Program-made: the position numbers and the translations under genes
Notes under the pieces: model-generated
The model's database searches: none
What the model was told of the DNA's origin: nothing
What the model saw: the letters and a program-made list of their open reading frames with translations, nothing else
Assembly (NCBI GenBank): GCA_028554755.1
Contig: JAPTOF010000007.1
Span: 11,827,001-11,891,000, forward strand
Length of the DNA stretch: 64,000 nucleotides
Direction of reading: 5' to 3'
Source: Cordia subcordata
Lineage: Eukaryota; Streptophyta; Magnoliopsida; Boraginales; Cordiaceae
Shown: positions 21,078 through 34,085 of the stretch, piece after piece
Layout of the letters: the number at the start of each line of letters is the position of its first letter
How positions within the stretch are numbered: the stretch's first letter is position 1

Positions 21078-23033
21078 TGATGTGTTGTGTTTTTGTGTGT
21101 GTTTGAATTCTCATTTGTCTATATTTTGGAGGTGTATTGAGCTTAATAGTTGCATTAATGTAGTACTTGTGCTAGGTATGGGCTTAAGTGTATACAACTA
21201 TACATAGTTGAGTTTAAAGGGTAAATGCTATATTAATGGCTTGTTTTGGATGTTATAGGTGAGATTGAGGATTGTTTGAAGATCAACGAAGATGGAGATG
21301 GTTTGAGCAAGGATTGGAAGCATAATTGAAGATGAAAAGTGGAAGAAAATCAAGTTTGGAGGCTCCCGGACAAAGGTCAAGACAATTAGAAGCAAAACGA
21401 AGCTAAAACGAAGCCAAAAGAGAGTAAAGAGACACTACTGGAACACTGGCTTCAATGTACCGGTGTACTGGCTCACTATTCTGCCAAAAATAGAAAGCAT
21501 ATTTCTACTACTACAATAGAGGGTCTTTGGTACCAGTGTACCGGTTCACCATTCCGCAAAAAATAGAGAGCAAGCTTCTACTATCAGAATAGAGACCCCT
21601 TGGTACTGATGCTTCGGTAAAGTGTTCCGGTAGTCGCAGAAATTAGCTATATAAGCCCGCTTTTGGTCATTTTGTAATTAATTCAAGTCATATTCTTTCA
21701 TACCCATCTCCAAAACCCTGCTTCCTCTTTCACCAACCTTCAACACACACACACTTACATACTTTTCACCTAGCTTTATGCTTATTTGGAAGGATTCAAA
21801 CACTTGGAACAAAGGCTACTCAAGGAATTTGTTCAAGAATTGCTAGGATAGAAGGGGAGTTTTCTATTCTTTCTTTCATCCTCTATTATATTATGTTTGA
21901 GTAGATTTGTTTAGAGTGATGACACTTGTGTAATGGGTTGATTCTATGCTTCTATATTATGGGATTCAATGGCCTAATGTATATATATATGCTATGTTCT
22001 TCTTGTTTCAATGGCTATTGCTTAATACATTTCTAGGTGTTTGATAATATGCCTATGAGAGTTGCATATGCATAAGTTGAAGTCTATTTGCTACTAAACA
22101 CCTTTAATCTATTCTACAATCATGTCTGTGTGTTTATGTGTGGATGTTATGAAGTGGGTATTGCTTATATTCATGTCCATGTGTATGTTTGCATGCCTAG
22201 TAGTAAATATGACCTAAATATTGCATACATGTTGGTTCAAAAGTGCTTTTAATAGTGTAATCCGAGCATGACGATGTTTAGTAGTAGAATAGGTCCCTTT
22301 ATTCATGAACACCTTGGCTTAGAACATGTATGAATGTGTTAATAGGTCAAATCCCGCTATCGTGACCCAAGAATGACGAAGCACAATTAAAGGCTAGTCT
22401 AAATCGAATCTCCTTTGGCTTTAAATCCAGCCAATAAGTTTCCGAGTAGATTTAGTCAACTCTAGCAATACTAGGCCTTGGCTTTAAATCCTCCAATGAT
22501 TTAGGTACTAGGGTAGGTTTGTTCTAGGTCATCTAGGAAGCTAGTTAGTCACTCTTAAGGCCCTAGGTCATAAGGACCACGCCGTAGCTCCAGGAGGCAC
22601 CACCTAGAGATGGACCCGCACCGAGTCCTAGGAAGAAATTAGGACATTAACTGAGCAACCTAGTAAAAGAGCTATTGATGATTAAGCCATTCCATGTAAT
22701 CCCATAGTATTAGAATCTAGGATTACCCATTAACAAGTAGATGTCACCCTAATCCGTTCTATTTGTTAGTTCTCTCTAGATAGCTTGTGTCCACTTTCCA
22801 TTCCCATAGTTTAGTTTAATTTGTTTTGGTTAGAGCTCCCGATCATTCAAAATCCAAAATCCAAAAAATAGATAGTTTAGGTTTCTTTTTTTCGGCACAC
22901 TCTATAACACACACGTAGAATCCATCTCACAACATAGCCTCTCTGTGGTTCGACACCCGTTGTTGCACACACTACACTGCATCGATCCGTGCACTTGCAA
23001 GCTATTTAGGCTTATGCTTACGAATATCGCTCA
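21078..23033 (+). repeat. 3' LTR of E1
   Basis: 1,956 bp, TGATGTGTTGTG to CGCTCA, followed by TGAGG (23034-23038). The same internal order as the 5' LTR: 73-bp repeats (about 21466-21633), TATATAAG at 21648-21655 and a hairpin at 22415-22434. Confidence 0.93.
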
Positions 23034-24162
23034 TGAGGATTTGTTCAAGATTGTACAAGAATAGCTAGGATGGAAGAGGAGTTTTCTTACTACTATTTTC
23101 ATTTACGCTTGAGCAGACTTGATTAGGGTAATTTAGCTTGTATAATAGGTTGATTATATACTCTTATGTTATGGGATTTGATAACCTAATATACATATGC
23201 TTTGATTTTCTTGTATCTAGTGGCTATTGTTCAATACATGTCAAGGTGCTTAATAATATGCCTACTTGAGTTGCATATGTATAAGTTGAAATTTATTGCT
23301 ACTAAACACCTCTAATTCTTTTCTATAATCATGTCTATTTGTTTATGTGTAGATTTAATGAAGTGGGTATTGCTTTTATTCTTGTCTATGTGTATGGTAG
23401 CATGCCTAGTAGTGAATATGACTTCAATAATGCATAAATGTTGGTTCTTAATTGCTTTTAATGGTGTAATTCGAGCATGAAGATGTTTGGTAGTCGAATA
23501 GGTCTTTATATTCCCAAATGCCTTAGCTAAGCACGTGTATGAATGCGTTAATTGATTAAATCTAGCTATAGTGACCCTAGAATGACGGCATGGAACTTAG
23601 GGCTAGCCCAGATTAAGTCTCCTTTGGCTTTAAATCCAGCCAATAGTTGTCCTAGTAGGTATAGTCATTCCTAGCGAAGGTCTTTGCTTTAAATCCAGCT
23701 AATGGTTTAGCTATTAGGGTAGGTTTATTCTAGGTGACCTAGGAAGCTAGTTTAATCACTCCTAATGGTCTAGGTCATAAAGATCATGCTGTAGCTCTAG
23801 GAGGCCCTGCTTGGGGACGGACCCATAGCATTTGATTCTAGAGTCACCTATTAGCAAGCAAAAGTCACCCTAACCCATTCCAATAGTTATTTCTCAAGGT
23901 TAGTTTGTCTCACTGTTTTCCATTTCCATTTCCCATAGTATAGTTTAATTTCCTTTCTTTGAGCTCCCATTAATTCCAAAAAGTACAAAAAGATGATTAG
24001 AGTAGGTTTCCTTTTAGGTACTTTCTAGGACACACATATATAGGATCCTTTCCACAAAATTGCCTCCTTGTGGTTCGGCACCCTTTCTCTCACACATTAC
24101 ACTATACTAATCCGTGCACTTGTAGGTCTTTAGGCTTGCTTCTCTAGAGACGATCAAGTTCT

Positions 24163-24180
24163 TGGTGTTGTTGCTAGAGA
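24163..24180 (+). promoter_or_regulatory. PBS of E2, tRNA-Asp type, decayed
   Basis: TGGTGTTGTTGCTAGAGA, 6 nt after the E2 LTR end; related to the intact site in E1 but with more changes. A T-rich leader (24181-24479) follows. Confidence 0.8.
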
Positions 24181-24479
24181 GGAACGGTTGGTTTTTGTTC
24201 TTTGCTTGTGTTTTTTAATAATTGTTTGTTTTGTTTGTTTTTCTTGCTTTGTCTTATTTGTTTGATTTCGTAGTCTCTTACTTTGCTTTTTGTTTAGTTA
24301 GCTTATTCTCTTGTGCTTACTTTTTGTTTCTTAGCTTAGTTTGCTTGTTTCTTTGCTTATCTTTAGTTTGCTTTTGCTTTTTGTTCTTTAATAGACTTTA
24401 GGTTTGTGGCTTTGTTGCTATAGATTTAGGAAATTTTGAAGTTTTGGGGGTTAAGTGGTTAGAGTTAGAATAGTGTTGC

Positions 24480-26452
24480 ATGCTTGGTAGGCGTTCCCTT
24501 AGAAATCCCTTAATTCCATGTAATCCTGAACAGAATAGGATTGCACTTCACTTTACAAATTTAGGTGTGCTTATAGGAGAGGTGGTCGATCCAAATTATC
24601 CTCCTATTCCTCCTCCAATTGTCTCTATGAATCCTAATCTACCACATAAGCACCATGGGCCCCCACAAGCCCAAGATCATTTTAGGCAAGAGCCCCTTAG
24701 GCCGGACCTACCCATAGATGACGAACCCATGCTTAGGCAGTTTTTCCTTCCTAATGCATTCGAGCCTAACTTGGCTATCCATGTTCTGGGGTTAGGGGAA
24801 GCAAATTTCAAGATTAAGCCTAGCATGTTGGCTTTGCTCCCTTCCTTCTACAGGAAGAGCAATGAGAGTCCCTTGGACCACATGATGGACTTCGTAGAAA
24901 TGAGTTCTACCCTTCACTCTCTCAATGTGTCTCCAGAAGTCATTCGCTTTAAGTTGTTCCCTTTTTCCCTTCAGGATATGGCTAGGGCATGGTTTCATTC
25001 TTTACTTAGTGGTTGCATTGCATCTTGGGATGAGCTCTAATCTAGGTTTTATAAAAAATTCTTCCCTATAGCTAAGACGGCCAACCTTAGGGCTTCTATT
25101 ATGACTTTTTCCTAACATGATTTAGAGACCTTTTATGAGGCTTGGGAGAGATGCAATGAACTTCTTAGGCAATGTCCACACTACAAGTATGGTGTTCATG
25201 ACTTTCTTCAATATTTCTTTACAAGATTGAATGAGCAAAATAGAATGATGGTTAATGCCACCTCTAGTAGTGGATTCTACAATTTGAGATTGAGTGAAGC
25301 TTGGGAGAAAATGGATTTGTTGGCCAAGAACTCTTTTCAAAATAGAATGATGGTCAATGCCTCCTTCTGTGGTCTTGTAAATGAGCGAATAGAAGAGGTG
25401 TTCATGAGGTAGGAGTTTCTTCTGATTTGCCCATCAAGGTTAGAGCCCTTACAAACAAGCTAGATCAATTCATCTCTTTGACTCTTTCCTCATGAGGTCA
25501 TAAGACTAGTTCTATAGGTTCGTCCTCTACCCTTTTGGTAGTTGAAGTGTGTGCTTTATATTCCGAGTCATCTCAAGAGACTATAGCTTGCCCTATAGCA
25601 CCCTAGTTTCCTAATTTCATATAACAGCAAGTGTGTGCTACCCAAGGTTATTCCCGTGAGTGTAACCCATACTCTAACACTTACAATCTGGGTTCGAGAG
25701 ACAACCCTAAGTTTTCTTAGAGATAGGGTTAGTATAAGTCCTCTTATTCCTAGCCTCAGGTCTTACTCTAACAAAGACCCCATCCTACTAATCCCCCAAG
25801 GTTTTACAATGTCAATCAACCTAGGCTTCCTATTGTTCCTCCTCCATAGGTACTCCCTGCACCTTCTAGTAGCCAGTCTCTTAGTAATGATATGATGAAG
25901 ATGATGCAAGTTATTCAGAATCAGTAACAGTCTTTAACTAGTTAGCAATAGGAATTAGCGTATAATAGGCAAAAGCTAGCTAGAGGCACAATCAAGCCAG
26001 CTTGTTAGATAGATGAGCACTAGAGACCCTAGGAAATTGCCTTGCTAGCTAGAGGTGAACTAGAGTCTAGTCCTATTCCTTTGCTAATCCCACTTATCCC
26101 CCTCAGGCACAGGCTAAGACTGTCACCACTCTTACGAGTGATAGGATAGTGGATAATAGGATAGGAGTTAAATATGCAATGCTTGCACCTAGAGTTCCTT
26201 TTGAGTCTAGACAGCCAAGTAATAGCTCTATTGAAAGAGAGTCCTACTGAGAGTGAAGAGCCCATTAGAGATCATGGTGAGAGTAATACTTCCCGTCCAT
26301 ATAGAGAGGGAAAGCAACCCATTGATGATTCCTATGAGTCTAAGGATGCTACACCTAAAGTTCCATTCCCATTCACCTTAGAGAGGCTATCACCTAGTGA
26401 GGATACTAGGTTTCTCAAGGTCCTAAAGCATCTTAAAGATCTTAAGGTCAAT
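24480..26452 (+). pseudogene. gag: gag and start of protease region of E2, broken
   Basis: The start MLGRRSLRNPLIPCNPEQ (24480) is open for 186 codons with LRQFFLPNAFEPNLAIHV, FKIKPSMLALLPSF and PFSLQDMARAWFHSLL, ending at a TAA that replaces the Gln of WDELQSRF. It continues past a second TAA (Gln of SQHDLE, about 25113) through CPHYKYGVHDFLQYFF. The octet QNRMMVNA occurs twice (about 25234 and 25339), the second replacing sequence present in E4. The zinc knuckle is degenerate. The part up to KHLKDLKVN is cut at 26452 by a solo LTR. Confidence 0.85.
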
Positions 26453-28446
26453 TGATGTACCCTTGAAGATGCGAGCCCTAAAAGGTCCTGTAAGCGCACA
26501 GACCGTGTAAAATATAGGGGTACTAATGCAGGTGTCGAACCATAGGGAGGCTCAAAGTATCATAAAATCCTAACCTAGTACGTTCCACTAGAAGCTTAAA
26601 AAGAAACCTAAACTAGTCATCTTTTTGTACTTTTGGAATTTAGGGAGCTAGGTGGGAAATGACAGACTACATTATGAATGCAAGAAAGGAAAAGTAAGAA
26701 CTAAGCTAATCTAAAGGGATTAAACCTATGGGAAGGTAACAGGGTAACGTACACTTGTGAATGGGTGACTTTTTAACTCATTGTTGTGGGTTTCGAGATT
26801 TTGGCTTACTAAGTATGACTTCTAATACTAAGCAACTACCTAGTGTCCTAATTACACTCTAGGACTCGGTGCGAGTCCATTGCTAGGCGTGCACACTTAG
26901 AGCTATGGTGTGGTCTTTATGTATCTAAGGCTATGGGATAGACTACATAATTACTTAGGAGTCGTATAATGATCCCACCCTAGTTCCTAAACCATTAGCT
27001 GGATTTCAAGCTAAGACCTAGGGTTTCTAAGGTAGACTAAGCCTATCTAGACTCCTATTAGTTGGATTTAAAGCTAAAGGGGACTTGATCAAGACTAGTC
27101 CTAACTTATGCACTGTCATTCTAGGGGCACTAAAGAGGATTAGAATCTAATTGGCACAGTCCTATATGTTCTAAGGTAAGGCATTGTGAATATGATGTCC
27201 TATCTATGATACAAACACAAACAAGTTTGATTTACGCCATTAGAAATATTTAAGCACCCACATGTAGTAATATTTGAGCATATATTCACTATAAGGGGCA
27301 TGTTAACATTCACATATACATGAATCTAACTAATCTACTTCATATTATCTTCAAACGCTTACACAGACATGCATATTCAAAAGATTAGAAATGTTCTACA
27401 ACAAATACAACTCAGTCTATATACATACAACTCATTCAAGCATTGCATCAAATACATGGACATGAAATGATATAAAGATTCTCAAAATAAGAACAAAGTA
27501 TGTATAGATATAAGCCAATAAAATCCCATAACAAAGAATACAAAAATTATCCCATTACACTAGTTTAGTCACCTAAATCTATCTACTCAAGCATATAATA
27601 GAACAAAGGGAAAGAGGGTTGAAAGCTTTCCTTCTATCCTTGCTTGTTTCTTTACAAATTTGAGTAAATCTTTAACAAATGATGTTTGAATCCTCCAAAA
27701 TTAACTTAATTCTAAGTTGGTGTATGTGCTAGTGTGTGTATTAGAGGTGGGTGAAAGTAGGGTTTTGTGTGTGAGAAGTGGGTGTGTAAAATAGTTGGTG
27801 AAAGATGATCAAATTATAGCAAAATTGGGCCTTTAAATAGTTGCAGTGCATTGCCGATCGATCAGCATAAGAGCTTAGGTGACCAGTGTAAAATGGAGCT
27901 TTCTAGTTCTACTAGTCGCCCCTTGCCAGTCGACTGGCAAAGCCCAAGGGTGACCAGCAAAAGCAGTTTTTTGCCCATAACTCGCTTACTTTGGCTTTGA
28001 TTCATACACTATTTTTTCTATGGCTTTGTACCACTTCTATAGATCTCCCACGCCATTTATAGTCATCGTTCACACCCTATAAACATGTCTATACTTGGTC
28101 CATGTCCTTTTGGGTTGCAAGCTTCGAATTTGGCTTCCATTGCGCTCAGCGCCCAGTTTTCTGCACAAGCTTTTTTCATGCTTCTCTTACATCCCGAACA
28201 CCTTGAGCTTGACTCCAATCATCAAATCTTCAATTCAAGCCTTGAGCTTTTGACCTAACTTTACCAAACACGAGAAATAAGCATGCATTAGTGCACCATT
28301 TGTCTTTAAACTCAACTATGTACATTTGCTTACACTTAAGCCTAACTCTAGTTTATGTACTATACTAATACATCTCTTAAAGTTCACAACATCTCTTAAA
28401 CATAGGTAATTGACAACACAAACACATATAAAAACACAACACATCG
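26453..28446 (-). repeat. solo family A LTR in E2
   Basis: 1,994 bp in minus orientation, from TGATGTACCC to ...CACATCG (one change from CACATCA). Flanks TCAAT (26448-26452) and TTAAT (28447-28451) are a target duplication with one difference. Removing it rejoins the E2 protease frame, which continues at 28452. U3 palindromes lie at about 27855-27965. Confidence 0.85.
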
Positions 28447-28451
28447 TTAAT

Positions 28452-29011
28452 CATCCCTTGTTAATGTAGTCCATTTTATTCCCTCCTATTCCAAGTTCTT
28501 TAAGGATCTTTGTGCAAGGAAATATAGAGCATTGATTATGCCAAAGAAGGTGAAGCTAACGGAGAAAGTGAGTAGCAATTGTACATTGGGCTTTCTGCCC
28601 AAGTTGAGTGACCTAGGAGCTTTCACCATTCCTTGTTGGATAGAGAGACCTAGATGTATCACTCCTTGTTAGATTTAGGGTCTAGTGTGTACCTTATTCC
28701 TTATTTCATCTATTAGCAGTTAGGTTTAGAAGACTTGTCACCCATACTTGTTACTCTTTAGATAGCTAATAGATCTGAGCGTAGACCTAGGGGTGTAGTA
28801 GAAGATGTCCTGGTTTATGTAGGAGAGTTCATGTACCCTGTAGACTTCATAGTGCTAGATATAGATTTGGGTCACGATTCTAAGAATTCTACTCTCATCT
28901 AACTAAGTCGCCCCTTCCTTACTACCGTACATTCGTCATTCATTTTAGGTTGGGGTTATTAGAGATGAAGTTTGGGAATTTGAGGTCCACTATGAAGGTT
29001 GTGGAGGCAAT
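28452..29011 (+). pseudogene. protease region of E2, broken
   Basis: Homologous to 16000-16540 of E1: SKFFKDLCARK-like, CTLGFLPKLSDLGAF, LLDLGSSVYLIPYFIY, then ERRPRGVVEDVLVYVGEF and SRPFLTTV. The Asp of D-L-G-S is kept. TAG at 28759-28761 is at the same position as the TAG at 16298 in E1. Other stops follow. The frame ends at the family C LTR at 29012. Confidence 0.82.
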
Positions 29012-30904
29012 TGTAGGATCGATAATATTACATGTGGTCTATCCTAGTCCATATTTTCAAAAATACTACCAAGAAAACATGCTAGGAAAATAAAATAACC
29101 ACATAACACACACAAGAACATGCTTAAGAACATATAGAACATAACTAGTGTTTGCAAAATATATAAAGCTAACCTCTTGAAGCGTGGGGCCGTTGATGAA
29201 GCTAAAACTATCACGAGCTTTGTTCCCGCTCATGAACAAGGCCACTAAAAAAAATTTATTATAAGGGTGTCGCAATATGCAACTCCCTAGTCTTCTTCCC
29301 TATGGTTAAAGAAACTTTTCTTGAGAGAATATCCTCTTGTGTGGGAAGAAGCAAAGTAATATGCTCTTGAAAATCTAGAGCAAAAACCACACAATAAGTG
29401 TGTACTATGTGTTGTGGTATTCTCTTGCCAAAATGGAAGAGATCAACTACAAAATTTTTGGATGCTAGAAATGGTTTAAGGTCTTGCCTATTTATAGAAA
29501 AAGTTTGGCACATAAACCTTGTAAACTTTCCATGTGGGAAACTTTTTCCTAGTAGTAAATGTTTGCCATATGTCGTGGAAGTTACTTGTACAATTTGAAT
29601 TCTTCATGGAAGTTACTTGTACAATTTGAATTCTTCATGTAGTAACTTTCTAGCACATGTCTTGGAAGATTGGGCCAAGCCCGCAATCTAAGCCCAACAC
29701 AAAGTCCATAATCCATATGGAGGCCCAAGCCCAATTAGGTTATCTTGGACTCTAAAGAAAACCCAAATCTAATTCTAAGCTTTGGCCCAATAAGGCTACT
29801 ACCACAATATGGAATTTTCTCTTTCAAGATTACTCTTTCAAAGTCATTTCAACTAAGGAAAGGACCAAGAAGGCACAATTAACCTTGGCTTCAAAAATAA
29901 TAAAAAATGTCCTTACCCAATCTAGGTGACATAATAATAATTATTTTTAACTCCGATCTATTCCATCATAAGATCAAAGTTGTACTCCAAGAATAATTGC
30001 TATTACCCAAAAGCTTGTCACAAAAGAATGTGAACTTTGTCTTTGACCTATTAAATAACCGACCATAATGCCCCTCTATGTATACCCACAGCTAAGACTG
30101 GTCCTTTGGCCTATGTACTATCACCTCCTTAGTTGTATCTTTTTCCATTGGGTTTCTTGTCCTATTCCCAACCATCCTTGGTCATAGAATCTCTTGATCT
30201 CGGGAGCAACCCTCAAGCCATATGACCAATACACCATAAAGGTAGTATCACTAGATCTAGATTCGGATGATAAGTATGGACAATCCCAAAGGGGGCACAT
30301 AGATTCCATATTGCATATGCATGTTCCAATTAATTAGAACTTGGCACTCAATGCACAAGGTTGTTGATCCTAATAAAGTAAGATCTCACCTACAGTGAAT
30401 CAAAGTACCAAACCCTAACTTCATTAGTTCATCCATATATGCTCAAGATTAAGGGCAATGATCATTTAGTAGCAGTGAGTATCTTGTTTTCTTTCTTTGA
30501 TAGTACATCTCTTGAAAACATACTCATAATGGGCCTGTCAAATACGTGACACACGTGCTATTAAGACAAATCTAGAAAGTCCTCTAATGATCTAGGTAGA
30601 TCACGCTCAATGAGGAGACTTGCTCAATATATAACCTTATCTCGGTAGAATGCCCAACACTACCATTCGGTTATGAACTTAATTTATGACGTGACTAAAT
30701 CTAGACTTGGACCTATTGTGTGTCCAGCCTCACTGCGAACCCAAGTCATTAGTTCAAGTCAAGGGACCTTTATACATACATCAATAAAACTTACTAGAGA
30801 TAATATGTAAGGAACTCATAATGCCATTTAACAAAATGATTATACATTGTTTAACATCCAAAATGTTATATACAAGTGAGCTTTAGGGCATACTAATCCT
30901 AAAA
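29012..30904 (+). repeat. solo LTR of family C in E2, duplication GCAAT
   Basis: 1,893 bp, TGTAGGATCGAT to CTAATCCTAAAA, flanked by GCAAT (29007-29011 and 30905-30909). It matches the family C copy at 7657-11421, including the stretch that in the other copy is split by a family A LTR. Short open frames inside it show no recognisable domain. Confidence 0.87.
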
Positions 30905-30909
30905 GCAAT

Positions 30910-31437
30910 GAATAGAGCTAGTGTATGAGGAGATGAGAATGAAAAAGAGTGCTTCAGCATTGATATCATTGATTCATGTGTTGAGGACTTTGTAGATAAG
31001 ACCATGACTAATAGTAAGGATTTGAGAAAATTTGATAATTTGTGATGTAGCTTTGATTTGGAGACCTTAGAGTGGAAATATGTAGCTTCCATCTCCTTAG
31101 TTGAGTATTTTTTGATTGAGAAGTCATTTGAGGTTGTTCCTTCTACTCTTGATTCTAGTGTTGTCAATCATGATGATGTTGAAGTTGAGTCCCCCGTGGT
31201 TGAGCATAACCCATCCATAGAGCTCAAATTCCTTCCCAAGCACTTAAAGTATGCATTCTTAGGCCCTAATGAGACCCTTCTAGTTATCATAGTGTCTGAT
31301 CTATCTGGTGAGCATGAAGAGCGTCCCAAGTATGCATTCTTAGGAACCATAGAAAGGCTATAGGGTGGAAGATAGTTGATTTGAGAGGAATAGACCCTTT
31401 GGTATCCATGCATAGAATTCATCTTGAGGATAAAGCC
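30910..31437 (+). pseudogene. protease-RT linker and RT start of E2
   Basis: Continues the acidic linker (CFSIDIIDSCVEDFVDK) and reaches the RT start: EKSFEVVPSTLDSSVVNHD, KFLPKHLKYAFLGPNETL, VSDLSGEHEERP. The codons for PKYAFLG recur at 31327, a small duplication or conversion that replaces the expected LLEVLRKHREA. Stops follow. It is cut at 31437 by a solo LTR. Confidence 0.82.
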
Positions 31438-33277
31438 TGATCGTAGTCTTTTGAGTGCAAGCTCTAAAGACCCGCAAGCACATGGATTGATGCAGTGTAG
31501 TGTGTGTCAGAACAGGTGTCGAACCATAGGGAGGCTATGTTGTGGGATGGATTCTACGTGTGTGTGTCCAAGAGAATGCCTAAAAGAAAACCTAAAATAT
31601 CTATTTTTGGTGTTTTTGGATGGTCGGGAGCTCTAGCTAAAGAAAATAAAACTAACCTATGGGAATGGAAAGCGGGGGAACAAGCTAATCTAAAGGGAAT
31701 TAACAAATGCAAGGGTGTTAGGGTGACTTTGACTTATGAATGTGTGATTCTATACTCAAATGCTATGGGATTAAAGGATGATGGCTTACTACAGTGATTG
31801 CTCTTAGCTAGGTTGCTAATTCGTGTCCTAATTTCCCCTAGGACTCTGTGCGAGTCCGTCCCTAGGCGGCGCCTCCTAGAGCTATGGCATGGTCCTTATG
31901 ACCTAGGGCCTTAAGAGAGACTAACTAGCTTCCTAGATGACTTAGAATAAACCTACCCTTGTAACTAAACCAGTTGGTAGATTTAAAGCCAAGACCTAGT
32001 ATTGCTAGAGTTGACTTAACTTATCCAGAAACCTGTTGGCTAGATTTAAAGCCAAAAGAGACTCAACCTAGGATAGCCTTAAATTATTTGCCATCATTCT
32101 AAGATCACTACAGTGGGATTTAAATTAGTTAGCACATTCATACATGTTCTAGGCCAAGGTGTTCATCAATAATGGGATCTATTCAACTACAATCATCGTC
32201 ATGCTTGAATTACACCATTAGCGTCGATTAACAACCAACATGTATGCATTATTGAAGTCATTTTCACTACTAGTATGCAAACATACATATAGACATGAAT
32301 ATAAGCATTACCCACTTTATAGCATCCACATATAAACACATAGACATGATTATATTATAGTATGGATTATATGTGTTTAGTAACAAATAGATTTCAATTT
32401 ATACACATGCTACTCATTTAGGCATTTTATCAAACACTTAGACATGAATGAGAAAATAACCATTTGAACAAGAAAATCCAAAACATGTATATATTTAGCC
32501 ATCAAATCCCATATCATAAGAGTATATAGTTAACCCATTACATAAGCTAGATCACCCTATACAAGTCTACTCAATCATAATAGAAAAATAGAATGAAAGA
32601 GAGAATATGAAGCTTCCTTTTCATCCTAGCTAATCTTGTACAAAGCTCTTGAGTAAACTTGAATCCAAATGTCTAAAACCTTTTAAATCCACTTGATTCA
32701 AGGTGACAAATATGTGAGAGGGTGGGGGTGAGGTAGGTGAAAACTAGGGTTAAGTGTGTGTGATGTAAGTGTAAAATGTGTGGGATGGGTCTAAAAATCC
32801 TCTCCCTTTTGAAGTCTGAAAATTAAGCTTTTTATATCAACATCTGCATAATGCCGGTCGACCGTTTCTCTTCTTAACTCGTCTGGCTTTCAAAGTGGTG
32901 CTCTTTGGACTGGCTGATCGACCTAGTTGGTCAACCAGCTCTGGAGGGGTAATCGATTGACTTTTTCTGGTTGTCCAGCTGACTTTTCTTCCTTCATTCT
33001 TTGTCTTTTTGGGCTCTGATCTTCTTCCCTTGACCCGTGCATCTCCCATCTTCATCACCTATCAACGTCCAATCTCGATCTTAACACAAAGTTCACCTAA
33101 ATCATTGAAAACAAGCAATTAGCGTAGCAATTGTCTCTTAAATTCAATATGTACAATTGTTTACGCTTAAGCCTATTCTTAATATAAGTACTACACTAAT
33201 GCATCTTCATGAGCACTTAACACCCGTTAAACATGGGCAAATAACAACATAAACGCACACAAAAACACAACACATCA
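31438..33277 (-). repeat. solo family A LTR in E2 RT
   Basis: 1,840 bp in minus orientation, TGATCGTAGTC to ...AACACATCA. Flanks AAGCC (31433-31437) and TAGCC (33278-33282) differ at one base. E2 RT resumes at 33283 with the sequence matching E1 17000 onward. Confidence 0.86.
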
Positions 33278-33282
33278 TAGCC

Positions 33283-34085
33283 ATTCCTTTTAGGGAGATG
33301 CAAAGGAGACTAAACCCAAACATCAGTGAAATGGTTAAGAAAAACATCATTAAGCTTTTAGATGTAGGAATCATTTATCTAATCTTCAATAGTGAGTAGG
33401 TTCGTCCAGTTCAAGTTGTCCCTAAGAAGCCCAGGATTACAGTTGTAGGGAAGGAGAGAGGAGAGCTTATCCCTACACGTACTCCCACGGGGTAGAGAGT
33501 TTGTATTAACCATAGGAAGCTCAACTCTAGAACTAGGAAAGATCATTTCTTGTTGTCTTTTCTAGATCAGATCTTAGATAGAGTAACTATTGCTTTCTAG
33601 ATGGCTATTTGAGGTACAATTAGACCCCCGTGTTTCTTGAGAACTAGGAAAATACCACCTTTACTTGTCCTTATTGCACTTGTCCTTATGTGCCAACAAT
33701 GTTCCATAGGTGTATGATGGCCATTTTTAGTGACATGATTGAGAAGCATTTAGAGATCTTTATGGTTGCTTTCTTTGTCTTTGGTGATAGCTTTGATGAG
33801 TGCCTTAGTGACCTCTCTTTAGTCTTAGACTGTTGTATGGAGAAGAACCTAGTGTTGAGTTGGGAGAAATCGCACTTCATGGTGCAAAGAGAAATAGTCT
33901 TGGGTGTAGATTCTTTGAATGGCATTCAAGTTGACCAAGCTAAGTTAGAGCTTATTGCGCCTATCCCTAAGTGTGTTAAAGATTTTAGATCTTCTCTAGG
34001 GCAGGTAGGATTCTACCATAGATTTATTAAGGATTTCAGCAACATATCACGTCTCTTGTCTAGGTTCATAGCATAGGATATCCTA
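33283..34085 (+). pseudogene. reverse transcriptase of E2, broken
   Basis: Matches E1 RT through EMQRRLNP-like, RVCINHRKLNS, then from 33690 an open stretch of 128 codons: RCMMAIFSDMIEKHLEIFM, FVFGDSFDECLSDLSLVLD, KNLVLSWEKSHFMVQREI, FRSSLGQVGFYHRFIKDF. The two catalytic aspartates of F-M-D-D are replaced by Val and Ala (about 33764-33769), so this RT is dead even where the frame is open. TAG codons at 33493 and 33645 are at the same positions as stops in E1. A segment around RRMPFGLCNAP is shortened. Confidence 0.86.

Larger units (their letters stand above)
11805..23033 (+). mobile_element. E1: complete Athila-like Ty3/gypsy element, duplication TGAGG
   Basis: 11,229 bp with two LTRs, PBS, gag, protease, RT, RNase H, integrase, 3' untranslated region and polypurine tract, in the gypsy order. 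TGAGG flanks it at 11800-11804 and 23034-23038. It sits inside the 5' LTR of E2, so it is younger than E2. The LTRs are clearly related but differ at roughly a dozen positions in the first 160 bp (hand count), so it is not a recent insertion. All coding parts have stops or frameshifts. Confidence 0.93.
7390..24156 (+). repeat. 5' LTR of E2, in three pieces
   Basis: Starts TGATGTGTTGTG at 7390 and ends GATCA at 24156, 6 nt before its PBS. Without insertions it is about 1,763 bp. A TATA-like TATTTAAG lies at 11627-11634. The first break (after 7656) carries duplication AAGAA (7652-7656 and 11422-11426). The second (after 11804) carries TGAGG (11800-11804 and 23034-23038). Confidence 0.87.
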
